A stretch of DNA of 64,000 nucleotides from Triticum aestivum. Its lineage: Eukaryota > Streptophyta > Magnoliopsida > Poales > Poaceae. The stretch spans positions 520,195,512 through 520,259,511 of the forward strand of contig NC_057795.1 of the NCBI RefSeq assembly GCF_018294505.1, given 5' to 3'. Position 1 is the stretch's first letter; each line of letters begins with the position of its first letter. Of this stretch, positions 1 through 11,591 are shown piece after piece. Position numbers and translations under genes: made by a program. The notes under the pieces are model-generated. The model ran no database searches. It was not told the DNA's origin and saw only the letters and a program-made list of their open reading frames with translations.

Positions 1-750
1 TTTTTACTTATATTTTTTTCTTATCTTTTTTGTTTCCTTTTTCTTTTGCAAATGCGTGAACTTTTCTCAATTTTCGCAAAATAAAATAAAATTGATGAAC
101 TCATTTTTAGATTTGTGAAGTTTTTTTAGAATCGATGTTTTTTTTTTCAAATTTGATGAAGTTTTTTTCAAATCCGGTGAACTATTTTCAGTTTTTATGA
201 ACTTTTTTGGAATTTGATGCATTTTTTTCAAATCCGGTGAACTATTTTCAGTTTTTATGAACTTTTTGGAATTTGAAGAACTTTTTTTTAAATCCGGTGA
301 ACTATATTCAGTTTTTATGAACTTTTTTGGAATTTGATGAACTTTTTTTGAAATCCGATGAACTATATTCAGTTTTTATGAATTTTTTCGGAATTCGATA
401 AACTTTTTTTGAAAATCAATTAACTTTTTTTTGAAAATTATGAACTTTTCTGAATTTCAATGAACTTTTTCTAAAAAATCAATTTTTTAAATTTGATGAA
501 CGTTTTTCAAAATTGATGAACCATTATCAAATTCGATGAACGTTTTTCAAATTTGATTTTTTTTCTTTTAAAATCTGTGAACATTTTTAAAATTTGATGA
601 ATTTTTTTGTAAAATCGATGAACTTTTTTTTGAATGTCAATGAACCTTTTTCAGGTTTGTGAACTTTTTCTTCCAAAACGAAGATATTTTTTCAAAATCA
701 CGATCTTTTTTCCAAATAATTCAAAAAAAGTAATTGATACCATAGATGAA
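1..750. repeat. AT-rich degenerate repeat tract
   Basis: This stretch is made of imperfect iterations of a 'tgaacttttt...aatttgatgaac' motif with long T runs. Within it, about 162-410 holds four tandem units of roughly 60 bp, each carrying 'aaatccggtgaacta' (at about 170, 230, 290 and 351). No credible coding region is present; short open frames are low-complexity. Such tracts are common in wheat-type intergenic DNA and may be internal or subterminal parts of a DNA transposon, but I see no terminal repeat or transposase to classify it. Confidence 0.7.
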
Positions 751-819
751 TGATTATGTTCAATAAAATAACACGGCAGCCTTGTTATTAAGCTCCTGCC
801 TCTGTTACAAGTCATGAAT

Positions 820-885
820 AGCAAGTAGCTCATGTGGCTGGTTGCACCTATGTGTCATCACGTGGTGGCGAGTTCGAATCCTATG
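820..885 (+). other. tRNA-like pol III A-box/B-box pair
   Basis: An A-box-like motif (tagctcatgtgg, 826-837) is followed about 32 bp later by a B-box-like motif (gagttcgaatcc, 870-881). Spacing and order resemble an internal tRNA promoter. The flanks do not fold into a full tRNA, so this is not called a tRNA gene. It may be a tRNA-derived SINE head or a tRNA-like piece carried by the surrounding repeat. Confidence 0.35.
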
Positions 886-1084
886 AGGACATATTTTTTC
901 CCTTTTTGTTTTGCGAGCTTTTCGCGTTCACTGAGCTGCAGGCGCCAGGAGCTCCCCCTATTGGACGCGCTTTGCGTCAAAATGTCGTTGAAACGCACAG
1001 GGGCGCAGGCTGACTGGTCCGGCCCATCGCGCTGTACCGGTGGAAAGAAGAGAAAGCAAAAAGGGGGAAAGAAGGAGCGATGGA

Positions 1085-1150
1085 AACTCAAACCTGCGAC
1101 CTCCAGCTTTGAATTGCATGCTCCCAACCACTCCACCTGACTAGCATTGC
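1085..1150 (-). other. Second, inverted tRNA-like motif
   Basis: Read on the minus strand, this segment has a D-arm-like stretch (ggtggagtggttggga) followed by a T-arm-like stretch (gtcgcaggtttgagtttc). The B-box differs from consensus at two or three positions. It faces the motif at 820-885, about 200 bp away, across a GC-rich spacer. Confidence 0.25.
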
Positions 1151-1199
1151 TTGTAGCAAACCAACGCGCACTTTTAATAACTGCCACAACCATACAACC

Positions 1200-2260
1200 G
1201 GACTTGTCTACTATATCGAACCAGAATTACACACTGTAGTGAACATCTTAAAATAAATTGTATATTTTTTCTGAAAGTGTATATTTTGAAAAGTGCGACC
1301 ATTTTTTTCATTTTGAACATATTTTGTACACAGGAACAATTTTTTGCATACGTGCACAAAAAAATTGAAACTGCAGAAAATGATTGTTGCGAACAAATTA
1401 TGAAATCCCGAACAAATTTTAATTTGCCAACAATTTTGGAATTTTGAACAACTATTTGAAAAATGGGACTTTTTATGAAATTACAAAAAAAATGAAACAG
1501 CGAACATTTTTTGTATTTGTGAACAAAATTTTGAAAATGGAATTTCATGAAATATCTAACAAAATTTGAAACCGCGGACATTTTTGAAATTCCTGAACAT
1601 TTTATCAAACACGAAGATTTTTTGAATTTTAGACCCAATTTTGCAACCGCGAACAATTTTTGCAATTCCGGAAGTTTTTTTGAAATAGGAACATTTTCTA
1701 AATTTGTGAACTGAACAAATTTTGAAGTAGACGAACATTTTCTAAAATTCCTGTACATTTTTTCTAATTGTGAAAATATTTTTAAAAGTAGAACATTTTT
1801 TAAAATCCTAAAAGGTTTAGATTAAAATAAAAGAAAAATAACAACTTGAAAAAGAAAAAAAAGGAAAAGGAGACAAAGAAGAAAGAAAGAAACAGCAAAA
1901 GGAAAAGAAAAAAAATAAAGAAGAAAAATAAACAGATTTTTGAGTGTCAGAACGAATTTTCAGAACATGGGCAATTGAAAAATTCTAGAACAAAATTAGA
2001 AACCCGGAACATTTTCTCAAGTTTCCGAACATTTTTGAAATTGCGAACAAATTTTGAAAACATTAAAATTGTCAAAATTTGCGAACAATTTTTCTAAATG
2101 GGAACGTTTTTTGAAATTTCTTTTCAAATTTCTAAACATTTGTTGAAAAAAGAAAATACAAGAGAAACAGAAAAGGGAAAAAACCAAAAAAGAAAACACA
2201 AGGAAAAAAACAGACAAAAACCGGTTGAGAGAACCTTCTGGAAGGTTCCCAAAATGCATA
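1200..2260. repeat. AT-rich degenerate 'gaacattttt' repeat tract
   Basis: Imperfect repeats of 'gaacattttt...gaaatt' run through this region, with a purine-rich stretch of A/G runs at about 1846-1935 and another at 2140-2220. The open frames here are lysine- or phenylalanine-rich low-complexity products of the repeats and are not taken as genes. It seems to be the same kind of repeat as at 1-750. Confidence 0.65.
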
Positions 2261-2522
2261 AAACCAGACAGAACTGCTAGATGGTTCCTAAAACCGAATC
2301 ACGTAATTGGGCCGGCCCAGTACATGCGATCCCGCTCGCTCCTGTGTGCGGTTTGCTCGACATTGTGACGCAGCGAGCGTCTAATAGGGATTTTCCGACT
2401 CCTGTGTTTAGGTAATCCCCTCATGTTAGGGTTTACGTTCCTCTCGGCGGCGGCGATTTTTTCGCCCCACGTAGAGTTTCAATCTCCCCTCCCCTCCTCT
2501 CCCTGCTAGCGCCGGCGTGCCG
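2261..2522 (+). other. Boundary region and LINE 5' UTR
   Basis: The AT-rich repeat gives way to a GC-rich segment near 2305. The LINE probably begins near 2400, since its ORF1 starts at 2523. I could not find a target-site duplication matching the sequence after the LINE poly(A) at 16600, so the exact 5' end is unresolved. Confidence 0.4.
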
Positions 2523-2905
2523 ATGGCGGGGATCGAGGGCCCTAGGGACACTACCGCTCGCGGAACAGAAACCTCGGACAAGAGATCAATGGATGATGGA
2601 GCTTCAGGATCAGGCTCGGGTACGTCCGCTTCCGACTTGGAGGCTATGATGGAAGAACTGGGCTTGAAGGAGGACGATCTCGAGGATGTTGTGATCGAAG
2701 ATGAGGAGCTTACTGGGGAGGCCACGCGCTAGATGGCCATTGCTAGGGTTCACACGGATAGGACGTATAGCCAATACTGGTTCTTCCGAAACATGAAGGC
2801 TGCCTGGGACTTGGCGAAGGAGGTTAAGATCAGGCCACTTGAAGAGAATTTGTACACAATGCAGTTTGGATGTATTGGTGATTGGGAACGGGTGATGGAG
2901 GACGG
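2523..2905 (+). pseudogene. LINE ORF1, 5' part (DUF4283-like)
   Basis: The frame starts at the ATG at 2523 (MAGIEGPRD...), with an acidic N-terminus followed by the start of a DUF4283-like region (SQYWFFRNMKAAWDL and QFGCIGDWERVMEDG). DUF4283 is typical of plant LINE ORF1 proteins, which bind RNA in the retrotransposition particle. An in-frame TAG at 2730-2732 interrupts it, where the flanking residues suggest a former tryptophan codon. The frame is broken at 2905 by Copia-A, and gacgg (2901-2905) is the duplicated target site. The continuation is at 11592. Confidence 0.75.
2901..2905. repeat. Target-site duplication of Copia-A (left)
   Basis: The five bases gacgg directly precede the 5' LTR and recur at 11587-11591 directly after the 3' LTR. 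Removing the element and one copy restores the LINE ORF1 frame. Confidence 0.95.
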
Positions 2906-4631
2906 TGAAGGAAATATGCCCTAGAGGCAATAATAAAGTTATTATTTATTTCCTTATATCATGATAAATGTTTATTATTCATGCTAGAATTGTATTAACC
3001 GGAAACATAATACATGTGTGAATACATAGACAAACAGAGTGTCACTAGTATGCCTCTACTTGACTAGCTCATTAATCAAAGATGGTTATGTTTCCTAGCC
3101 ATGGACAAAGAGTTGTCATTTGATTAACGGGATCACATCATTAGAAGAATGATGTGATTGACTTGACCCATTCCGTTAGCTTAGCACTTGATCGTTTAGT
3201 TTTCTGCTATTGCTTTCTTCATGACTTATACATGTTCCTATGACTATGAGATTATGCAACTCCCGTTTACCGGAGGAACACTTTGTGTGCTACCAAACGT
3301 CACAACGTAACTGGGTGATTATAAAGGTGCTCTACAGGTGTCTCCAAAGGTACTTGTTGGGTTGGCATATTTCGAGATTAGGATTTGTCACTCCGATTGT
3401 CGGAGAGGTATCTCTGGGCCCTCTCCGTAATGCACATCACTTAAGCCTTGCAAGCATTGCAACTAAGGAGTTAGTTGTGAGATGGTGTATTATGGAACGA
3501 GTAAAGAGACTTGTCGGTAACGAGATTGAACTAGGTATTGAGATACCGACGATCGAATCTCGGGCAAGTAACATACCGATGACAAAGGGAACAACGTATG
3601 TTGTTATGCGGTCTGACCGATAAAGATCTTCGTAGAATATATGGGATCCAATATCAGCATCCAGGTTCCGCTATTGGTTATTGACCGGAAACAATTCTAG
3701 GTCATGTCTACATAGTTCTCGAACCCGGAGGGTCCGCACGCTTAACGTTACGATGACAGTTATATTATGAGTTTATAAGTTTTGATGTACCGAAGGTTGT
3801 TCGGAGTCCCGGATATGATCACGGACATGACGAGGAGTCTCGAAATGGTCGAGACATAAAGATTGATATATTGGAAGCCTATATTTGGATATCGGAATCG
3901 TTCTGGGTGAAATCGGAATTTTACCGGAGTACCGGGGGGTTACCGAAACCCCCCGGGGGTTAATGGGCCTACACGGGCCCTAAGGGAGAAGAGGAGGGCC
4001 GGCCAGGGCAGGCCACACGCCCCCTCCCCTAGTCCGAATAGGACAAGGAATGGGGGGGGGCGCCCCCCTTTCCTCTTTCCCCTCCCCCTTTCCTTCTCCT
4101 ACAAGGCAAGAGGGGGGAGTCCTACTCCCGGTGGGAGTAGGACTCCTCCAGGCGCACCCCTAGGGGCCGGCCGCACCTCCCCCCTCCCTCCTTTATATAC
4201 GGGGGCAGGGGGCACCCCATAACACACAAGTTGATCTTCGTGATCGTTCCTTAGCCGTGTGCGGTGCCCCCCTCCACCATATTCCACCTCGGTCATATCG
4301 TTGCGGTGCTTAGGCGAAGTCCTGCATCTGTAGAACATCATCATCGTCACCACGCCGTCGTGCTGATGAAACTCATCCCCGACACCCTGCTGGATCGGAG
4401 TCCAGGGATCGTCATCGAGCTGAACGTGTGCTGAACTCTGAGGTGCCGTACGTTCAGTACTTGGATCGGTCGGATCATGAAGACGTACGACTACATCAAC
4501 CGCGTTGTCATAACGCTTCCGCTATCGGTCTACGAGGGTACGTGGACAATACTCTCCCCTCTCGTTGCTATGCATCACCATGATCTTGCGTGTGCGTAGG
4601 ATTTTTTTTCAAATTACTACGTTCCCCAACA
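2906..4631 (+). repeat. Copia-A 5' LTR
   Basis: The LTR begins tgaaggaaatatgcc and ends cgttccccaaca. It has a TATA-like tttatatac at about 4192-4200 and a G- and C-rich stretch at 4040-4100. Open frames inside it are incidental. Confidence 0.95.
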
Positions 4632-4632
4632 G

Positions 4633-4644
4633 TGGTATCCGAGC
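4633..4644 (+). promoter_or_regulatory. Copia-A primer binding site
   Basis: The bases tggtatccgagc lie one base after the 5' LTR and match the initiator Met-tRNA type PBS (tggtatcagagc) except at one position. Minus-strand DNA synthesis would start here. Confidence 0.9.
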
Positions 4645-5869
4645 CTAGGTTTTATGCGTTGATGTTATATGCACGAGTAGAACACAAGTGAGTTGTGGGC
4701 GATACAAGTCATACTGCTTACCAGCATGTCATACTTTGGTTCGGCGGTATTGTTGGATGAAGCGGCCCGGACCGACATTACGCATACGCTTACGCGAGGC
4801 TGGTTCTACCGACGTGCTTTGCACACAGGTGGCTGGCGGGTGTCAGTTTCTCCAACTTTAGTTGAACCGAGTGTGGCTACGCCCGGTCCTTGCGAAGGTT
4901 AAAACATCACCAACTTGACAAACTATCGTTGTGGTTTTTGATGCGTAAGTAAGAACGGTTCTTGCTAAGCCCATAGCAGCCGCGCAAAATTTGCAACAAC
5001 AAAGTAGAGGACGTCTAACTTGTTTTTGCAGGGCATGCTGTGATGTCATATGGTCAAGACATGATGCTAAATTTTATTGTATGAGATGATCATGTTTTGT
5101 AACCGAGTTATCGGCAACTGGCAGGAGCCATATGGTTGTCGCTTTATTGTATGCAATGCAATCGCCCTGTAATGCTTTACTTTATCACTAGGCGGTAGCG
5201 ATAGTCGTAGAAGCATAAGATTGGCGAGACGACAACGATGCTACGATGGAGATCAAGGTGTCGCGTCGGTGACGATGGTGATCATGACGGTGCTTCGGAG
5301 ATGGAGATCACAAGCACAAGATGATGATGGCCATATCATATCACTTATATTGATTGCATGTGATGTTTATCTTTTATGCATCTTATCTTGCTTTGATTGA
5401 CGGTAGCATTATAAGATGATCTCTCACTAAATTTTAAGATAAAAGTGTTCTCTCTGAGTATGCACCGTTGCCAAAGTTCGTCGTGCCCAGACACCACGTG
5501 ATGATCGGGTGTGATAAGCTCTACGTCCATCCACAACGGGTGCAAGCCAGTTTTGCACACGCAGAACACTCAGGTTAAACTTGACGAGCCTAGCATATGC
5601 AGATATGGCCTTGGAACACTGAGACCGAAAGGTCGAGCGTGAATCATATAGTAGATATGATCAACATAGTGATGTTCACTATTGAAAACTACTCCATTTC
5701 ACGTGATGATCGGTTATGGTTTAGTTGATTTGGATCACGTGATCACTTAGAGGATTAGAGAGATGTCTGTCTAAGTGGAAGTTCTTAAGTAATATGATTA
5801 ATTGAACTTAAATTTATCATGAACTTAGTACCTGATAGTATCTTGCTTGTCTATGTTAATTGTAGATAG
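4645..5869 (+). other. Copia-A untranslated leader
   Basis: About 1.2 kb lies between the PBS and the gag ATG, the usual size for the BARE/Angela group. No credible coding region is seen. The segment around 5480-5700 is homologous, in reverse, to 26280-26523 of Copia-B. Confidence 0.8.
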
Positions 5870-8800
5870 ATGTCCCATGCTGTTGTTCCGGTAAATTTTA
5901 ATGCGTTCCTTGAGAAAGCAAAGTTGAAATATGATGGTAGCAATTACACGGACTGGGTCCGTAACTTGAGGATTATCCTCATTGCTGCACAGAAGATATA
6001 CGTCCTGGAAGCACCGCTGGGTGCCAGGCCTGCTGCAGGAGCAACACCAGATGTTGTGAACGTCTGGCAGAGCAAAGCTGATGACTACTCGATAGTTCAG
6101 TGTGCCATGCTTTACGGCTTAGAACCGGGACTCAACGACCTTTTGAACGTCATGGAGCATATGAGATGTTCCAGGAGTTGAAGTTAATATTTCAAGCAAA
6201 TGCCCGGATTGAGAGATATGAAGTCTCCAATAAGTTCTATAGCTGCAAGATGGAGGAGAATAGTTCTGTCAGTGAGCATATACTCAAGATGTCTGGGTAT
6301 AATAATCACTTGATTCAGCTGGGAGTTAATCTTCCGGATGATAGCGTCATTGACAGAATTCTCTAATCACTGCCACCAAGCTACAAAAGCTTTGTGATGA
6401 ACTATAATATGCAAGGGATGGAAAAGACAATTCCCGAGCTCTTCGCAATGCTAAAAGCTGCGGAGGTAGAAATCAAGAAGGAGCATCAAGTGTTGATGGT
6501 CAACAAGACCACTAGTTTCAAGAAAAAGGGCAAAGGGAAGAAGAAGGGGAACTTCAAGAAGAACAACAAGCAAGTTGCTGCTCAGGAGAAGAAACCCAAG
6601 TCTGGACCTAAGCCTGAAACTGAGTGCTTCTACTGCAAGCAGACTGGTCACTAGAAGCGGAACTGCCCCAAGTATTTGGCGGATAAGAAGGATGGCAAGG
6701 TGAACAAAGGTATACGTGATATACATGTTATTGATGTGTACATTACTAGAGCTCGCAGTAGCACCTGGGTATTTGATACTGGTTCTGTTGCTAATATTTG
6801 CAACTCGAAACAGGGACTACGGATTAAGCGAACACTGGCCAAGGACGAGGTGACGATGCGCGTGGGAAATGGTTCCAAAGTCGATGTGATCGCGGTCGGC
6901 ACACTACCTCTACATCTACCTTCGGGATTAGTATTAGACCTAAATAATTGTTATTTGGTGCCAGCGTTGAGCATGAACATTATATCTGGATCTTGTTTGA
7001 TGCGAGACGGTTATTCATTTAAATCAGGGAATAATGGTTGTTCTATTTATATGAGTAATATCTTTTATGGTCATGCACCCTTGAAGAGTGGTCTATTTTT
7101 GATGAATCGCGATAGTAGTAATACACATATTCATAATGTTGAAGCCAAAAAAATGCAGAGTTGATAATGATAGTGCAACTTACTTGTGGCACTACCATTT
7201 GGGTCATATCAGTGTAAAGCGCATGAAGAAACTCCATACTGATGGACTTTGGAACCACTTGATTATGAATCACTTGGTACTTGCGAACCGTGCCTTATGG
7301 GCAAGATGACTAAAATGCCGTTCTCCGGTACAATGGAGAGAGCAACAGATTTATTGGAAATCATACATACAGATGTATGTGGTCCAATGAATGTTGAGGC
7401 TCGTGGCGGATATCGTTATTTTCTCACCTTCACAGATGATTTGAGCAGATATGGATATATCTACTTAATGAAACATAAGTCTGAAACATTTGAAAAGTTC
7501 AAAGAATTTCAGAGTGAAGTTGAAAATCATCGTAACAAGAAAATAAAGTTTCTACGATCTGATCGTGGAGGAGAATATTTGAGTTACGAGTTTGGTCTAC
7601 ATTTGAAACAAAGCGGAATAGTTTCGCAACACACGCCACCGGGAACACCACATCATAATGGTGTGTCCGAACATCGTAATTGTACTTTACTTGATATGGT
7701 GCGATCTATGATGTCTCTTACTGATTTACCGCTATCGTTTTGGGGTTATGCTTTAGAGATGGCCGCATTCACGTTAAATAGGGCACCATCAAAATCCGTT
7801 GAGATGACGCCTTATGAACTATGGTTTGGCAAGAAACCAAAGTTGTCATTTCTTAAAGTTTGGGGCTGCGATGCTTATATGAAAAGCTTCAACCTGATAA
7901 GCTCGAACCCAAATCGGAGAAATGTGTCTTCATAGGATACCCAAAGGAGACTGTTGGGTACACCTTCTATCACAGATCCGAAGGCAAGACATTCATTGCT
8001 AAGAATGGATCCTTTCTAGAGAAGGAGTTTCTCTCGAAAGAAGTGAGTGGGAGGAAAGTAGAACTTGATGAGGTAACTGTACCTGCTCCCTTATTGGAAA
8101 GTAGCTCATAACAGAAATCTGTTCCTGTGACACTTACACCAATTAGTGAGGAAGTTAATGATGATGATCATGGAACTTCAGATCAAGTTGTTACTGAACC
8201 TCATAGATCAACCAGAGAAAGATCCGCACCAGAGTGGTACGGTAATCCTGTTCTAGAAGTCATGTTACTAGACCATGATGAACTTACGAACTATGAAGAA
8301 GTGATGGTGAGTCCAGATTCCGCAAAATGGCTTGAGGCCATGAAATCTGAGATGGGATCCATGTATGAGAACAAAGTGTGGACTTTGGTTGACTTGCCCG
8401 ATGATCGGCAAGCAATTGAAAATAAATGGATCTTCAAGAAGAAGACTGACGCTGACGGTAATGTTACTGTCTACAAAGCTCGACTTGTCGCAAAAGGTTT
8501 TCGACAAGTTCAAGGGATTGACTATGATGAGACCTTCTCACCCATAGCGATGCTTAAGTCTGTCCGAATCATGTTAGCGATTGCCGCATTTTATGATTAT
8601 GAAATATGGTAGATGGATGTCAAAACTGCATTTGAGTTGTATATGATGCAGCCAGAAGTTTTTGTCGATCCAAAGGGAGCTAAGAAAGTGTGCAAGCTCC
8701 AGCGATCCATTTATGGACTGGTGCAAGCCTCTCGGAGTTGGAATAAACGCTTTGATAGTGTGATCAAAGCATTTGGTTTTGTACAGACTTTTGGAGAAGC

Positions 8801-9832
8801 CTGTATTTACAAGAAAGTGAGTGGGAGCTCTGTAGCATTTTTGATATTATATGTGGATGACATATTGCTGATTGGAAATGATATAGAATTTCTGGATAGC
8901 ATAAAGGATACTTGAATAAGAGTTTTTCAATGAAAGACCTCGGTGAAGCTGCTTACATATTGGGCATTAAGATCTATAGAGATAGATCAAGACGCTTAAT
9001 TAGACTTTCACAAAGCACATACCTTGACAAAGTTTTGAAGAAGTTCAAAATGGATCAAGCAAAGAAAGGGTTCTTGCCTGTGTTACAAGGTGTGAAGTTG
9101 AGTAAGACTCAAAGCTCGACCACTGCAGAAGATAGAGAGAAAATGAAAGATGTTCCCTATGCTTCAGCCATAGGCTCTATCATGTATGCAATGCTATGTA
9201 CCAGACCTGATGTGTGCCTTGCTATAAGTCTAGCAGGGAGGTACCAAAGTAATCTAGGAGTGGATCACTGGACAACGGTCAAGAACATCCTGAAATACCT
9301 GAAAAGGACTAAGGATATGTTTCTCGTTTATGGAGGTAACAAAGAGCTCATCGTAAATGGTTACGTTGATGCAAGCTTTGACACTGATCCAGACGATTCT
9401 AAATTGCAAACTGGATACATGTTTACATTGAACGGTGGAGCTGTCAGTTGGTGCAGTTCTAAACAAAGCGTCGTGGCGGGATCTACATGTGAAGCGGAGT
9501 ACATAACTGCTTCGGAAGCAGCAAATGAAGGAGTCTGGATGAAGGAGTTCATATCCGATCTAGGTGTCATACCTAGTGCATCGGGTCCAATGAAAATCTT
9601 TTGTGACAATACTGGTGCAATTGCCTTGGCGAAGGAATCCAGATTTCACAAGAGAACGAAGCACATCAAGAGACGCTTCAATTCCATCCGGGATCTAGTC
9701 TAGGTGGGAGACATAGAAATTTGCAAGATACATACGGATCTGAATGTTGCCGACCCGTTGACTAAGCCTCTTCCACGAGCAAAACATGATCAACACCAAG
9801 GCTCCATGGGTGTTAGAATCATTACTGTGTAA
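5870..9832 (+). pseudogene. Copia-A gag-pol polyprotein, broken
   Basis: The ATG at 5870 opens gag (FNAFLEKAKLKYDGSNYTDW). The CCHC knuckle (CFYCKQTGH) is cut by a TAG at 6652. Protease shows WVFDTGS near 6765. Integrase shows HTDVCGP and RSDRGGEY with the catalytic E in HNGVSEHRN (7360-7680). RT shows YVDDILL near 8845. RNase H carries the SKQSVVAGSTCEAEY region near 9460. Stops lie at 6364, 6652, 8109, 8610 and 9701, with frameshifts near 6150, 7150, 7240, 7880 and 8910. The C-terminal end is the TAA at 9830-9832, after the usual ADPLTKPLPRAKHDQH. An intact family member would have one continuous frame of about 1300 codons. Confidence 0.9.
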
Positions 9833-9850
9833 TCTAGATTATGGACTCTA

Positions 9851-9865
9851 GTGCAAGTGGAAGAC
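9851..9865 (+). promoter_or_regulatory. Copia-A polypurine tract region
   Basis: The stretch gtgcaagtggaagac directly precedes the 3' LTR. The corresponding stretch in Copia-B (minus strand, 22312-22293) reads gtgcaagtgggagac, so this copy has a G-to-A change inside the tract. Plus-strand DNA synthesis would start here. Confidence 0.75.
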
Positions 9866-11586
9866 TGAAGGAAATATGCCCTAGAGGCAATAATAAAGTT
9901 ATTATTTATTTCCTTATATCATGATAAATGTTTATTATTCATGCTAGAATTGTATTAACCGAAAACATAATACATGTGTGAATACATAGACAAATAGAGT
10001 GTCACTAGTATGCCTCTACTTGACTAGCTCATTAATCAAAGATGGTTATGTTTCCTAGCCATGGACAAAGAGTTGTCATTTGATTAACGAGATCACATCA
10101 TTAGAAGAATGATGTGATTGACTTGACCCATTCCGTTAGCTTAGCACTTGATCGTTTAGTTTTCTGCTATTGCTTTCTTCATGACTTATACATGTTCCTA
10201 TGACTATGAGATTATGCAACTCCCGTTTACCGGAGGAACACTTTGTGTGCTACCAAACGTCACAACGTAACTGGGTGATTATAAAGGAGCTCTACAAGTG
10301 TCTCCAAAGGTACTTGTTGGGTTGGCGTATTTCGAGATTAGGATTTGTCACTCCGATTGTCGGAGAGGTATCTCTGGGCCCTCTCGGTAATGCACATCAC
10401 TTAAGCCTTGCAAGCATTGCAACTAATGAGTTAGTTGTGAGATGGTGTATTACGGAATGAGTAAAGAGACTTGCCGGTAACGAGATTGAACTAGGTATTG
10501 AGATACCGACGATCGAATCTCGGGCAAGTAACATACCGATGACAAAGGGAACAACGTATGTTGTTATGCGGTCTGACCGATAAAGATCTTCGTAGAATAT
10601 GTGGGAGCCAATATGAGCATCCAGGTTCCGCTATTGGTTATTGACCGGAAACAGTTCTAGGTCATGTCTACATAGTTCTCGAACCCGTAGGGTCCGCACG
10701 CTTAACGTTACGATGACAGTTTTATTATGAGTTTATAAGTTTTGATGTACCGAAGGTTGTTTGGAGTCTCGGATATGATCACGGACATGACGAGGAGTCT
10801 CGAAATGGTAGAGACATAAAGATTGATATATTGGAAGCCTATATTTGGATATCGGAATCGTTCCGGGTGAAATCGGGATTTTACCGGAGTACCGGGGGGT
10901 TACCGGAACCCCTGGGGGTTAATGGGCCTACATGGGCCCTAAGGGAGAAGAGGAGGGCCGGCCAGGGCAGGCCGCACGCCCCCTTCCCCCTAGTCCGAAT
11001 AGGACAAGGAAGGGGGGGGGGGCGCCTCCCTTTCCTCTTTCCCCTCCCCCCTTTCCTTCTCCTACAAGGCAAGAGGGGGGAGTCCTACTCCCGGTGGGAG
11101 TAGGACTCCTCCAGGCGCACCCCTAGGGGCCGGCCGCACCTCCCCCTCCCTCCTTTATATACGGGGGCAGGGGGGCACCCCATAACACACAAGTTGATCT
11201 TTGTGATCGTTCCTTAGCCGTGTGCGGTGCCCCCCTCCACCATATTCCACCTCGGTCATATCGTTGCAGTGCTTAGGCGAAGCCCTGCGTCGGTAGAACA
11301 TCATCATCGTCACCACGCCGTCGTGCTGACGAAACTCATCCCCGACACCCTGCTGGATCAAAGTCCGGGGATCGTCATCGAGCTAAACATGTCGGAGGTG
11401 CCGTACGTTTGGTACTTGGATCGGTCGGATCATGAAGACGTACGACTACATCAACTGCATTGGCATAACGCTTCCACTATCGGTCTACGAGGGTACGTGG
11501 ACAATACTCTCCCCTCTCGTTGCTATGCATCACCATGATCTTGCGTGTGCGTAGGATTTTTTTTGAAATTACTACGTTTCCCAACA
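9866..11586 (+). repeat. Copia-A 3' LTR
   Basis: This is the same sequence as 2906-4631 apart from scattered substitutions and a few short indels. It starts tgaaggaaatatg and ends ttcccaaca. A TATA-like tttatata lies at 11154-11161. Confidence 0.95.
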
Positions 11587-11591
11587 GACGG
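11587..11591. repeat. Target-site duplication of Copia-A (right)
   Basis: This is the second gacgg copy, directly after the 3' LTR. Confidence 0.95.

Larger units (their letters stand above)
2906..11586 (+). mobile_element. Copia-A: complete Angela/BARE-1-type copia
   Basis: This is a complete Ty1/copia element of 8681 bp: 5' LTR 2906-4631, PBS 4633-4644, leader to 5869, gag-pol 5870-9832, purine-rich tract before 9866 and 3' LTR 9866-11586. It is flanked by gacgg on both sides. LTR sequence, size, PBS for initiator Met-tRNA and gag-pol order match the Angela/WIS/BARE-1 group of Triticeae. About 20 mismatches between the two LTRs were counted in the first 950 positions, roughly 2 percent, so the insertion is fairly young. 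Gag-pol is interrupted, so the copy is not autonomous. Confidence 0.95.

Noticed and set aside
1..750. Centromeric or telomeric satellite
   Set aside because: The repeat units are degenerate and short in extent, and no telomere or known centromere repeat sequence is present.
820..885. A complete tRNA gene
   Set aside because: A- and B-box-like motifs exist, but no acceptor stem or cloverleaf could be drawn.
1174..1758. Minus-strand frame of 194 codons
   Set aside because: It is a product of the repeated gaacattttt motif; composition is lysine/phenylalanine-biased with no domain.
10831..11126. Open frames in the Copia-A 3' LTR
   Set aside because: They cover the G- and C-rich part of the LTR, are low complexity and are not open in the same way in the 5' LTR.
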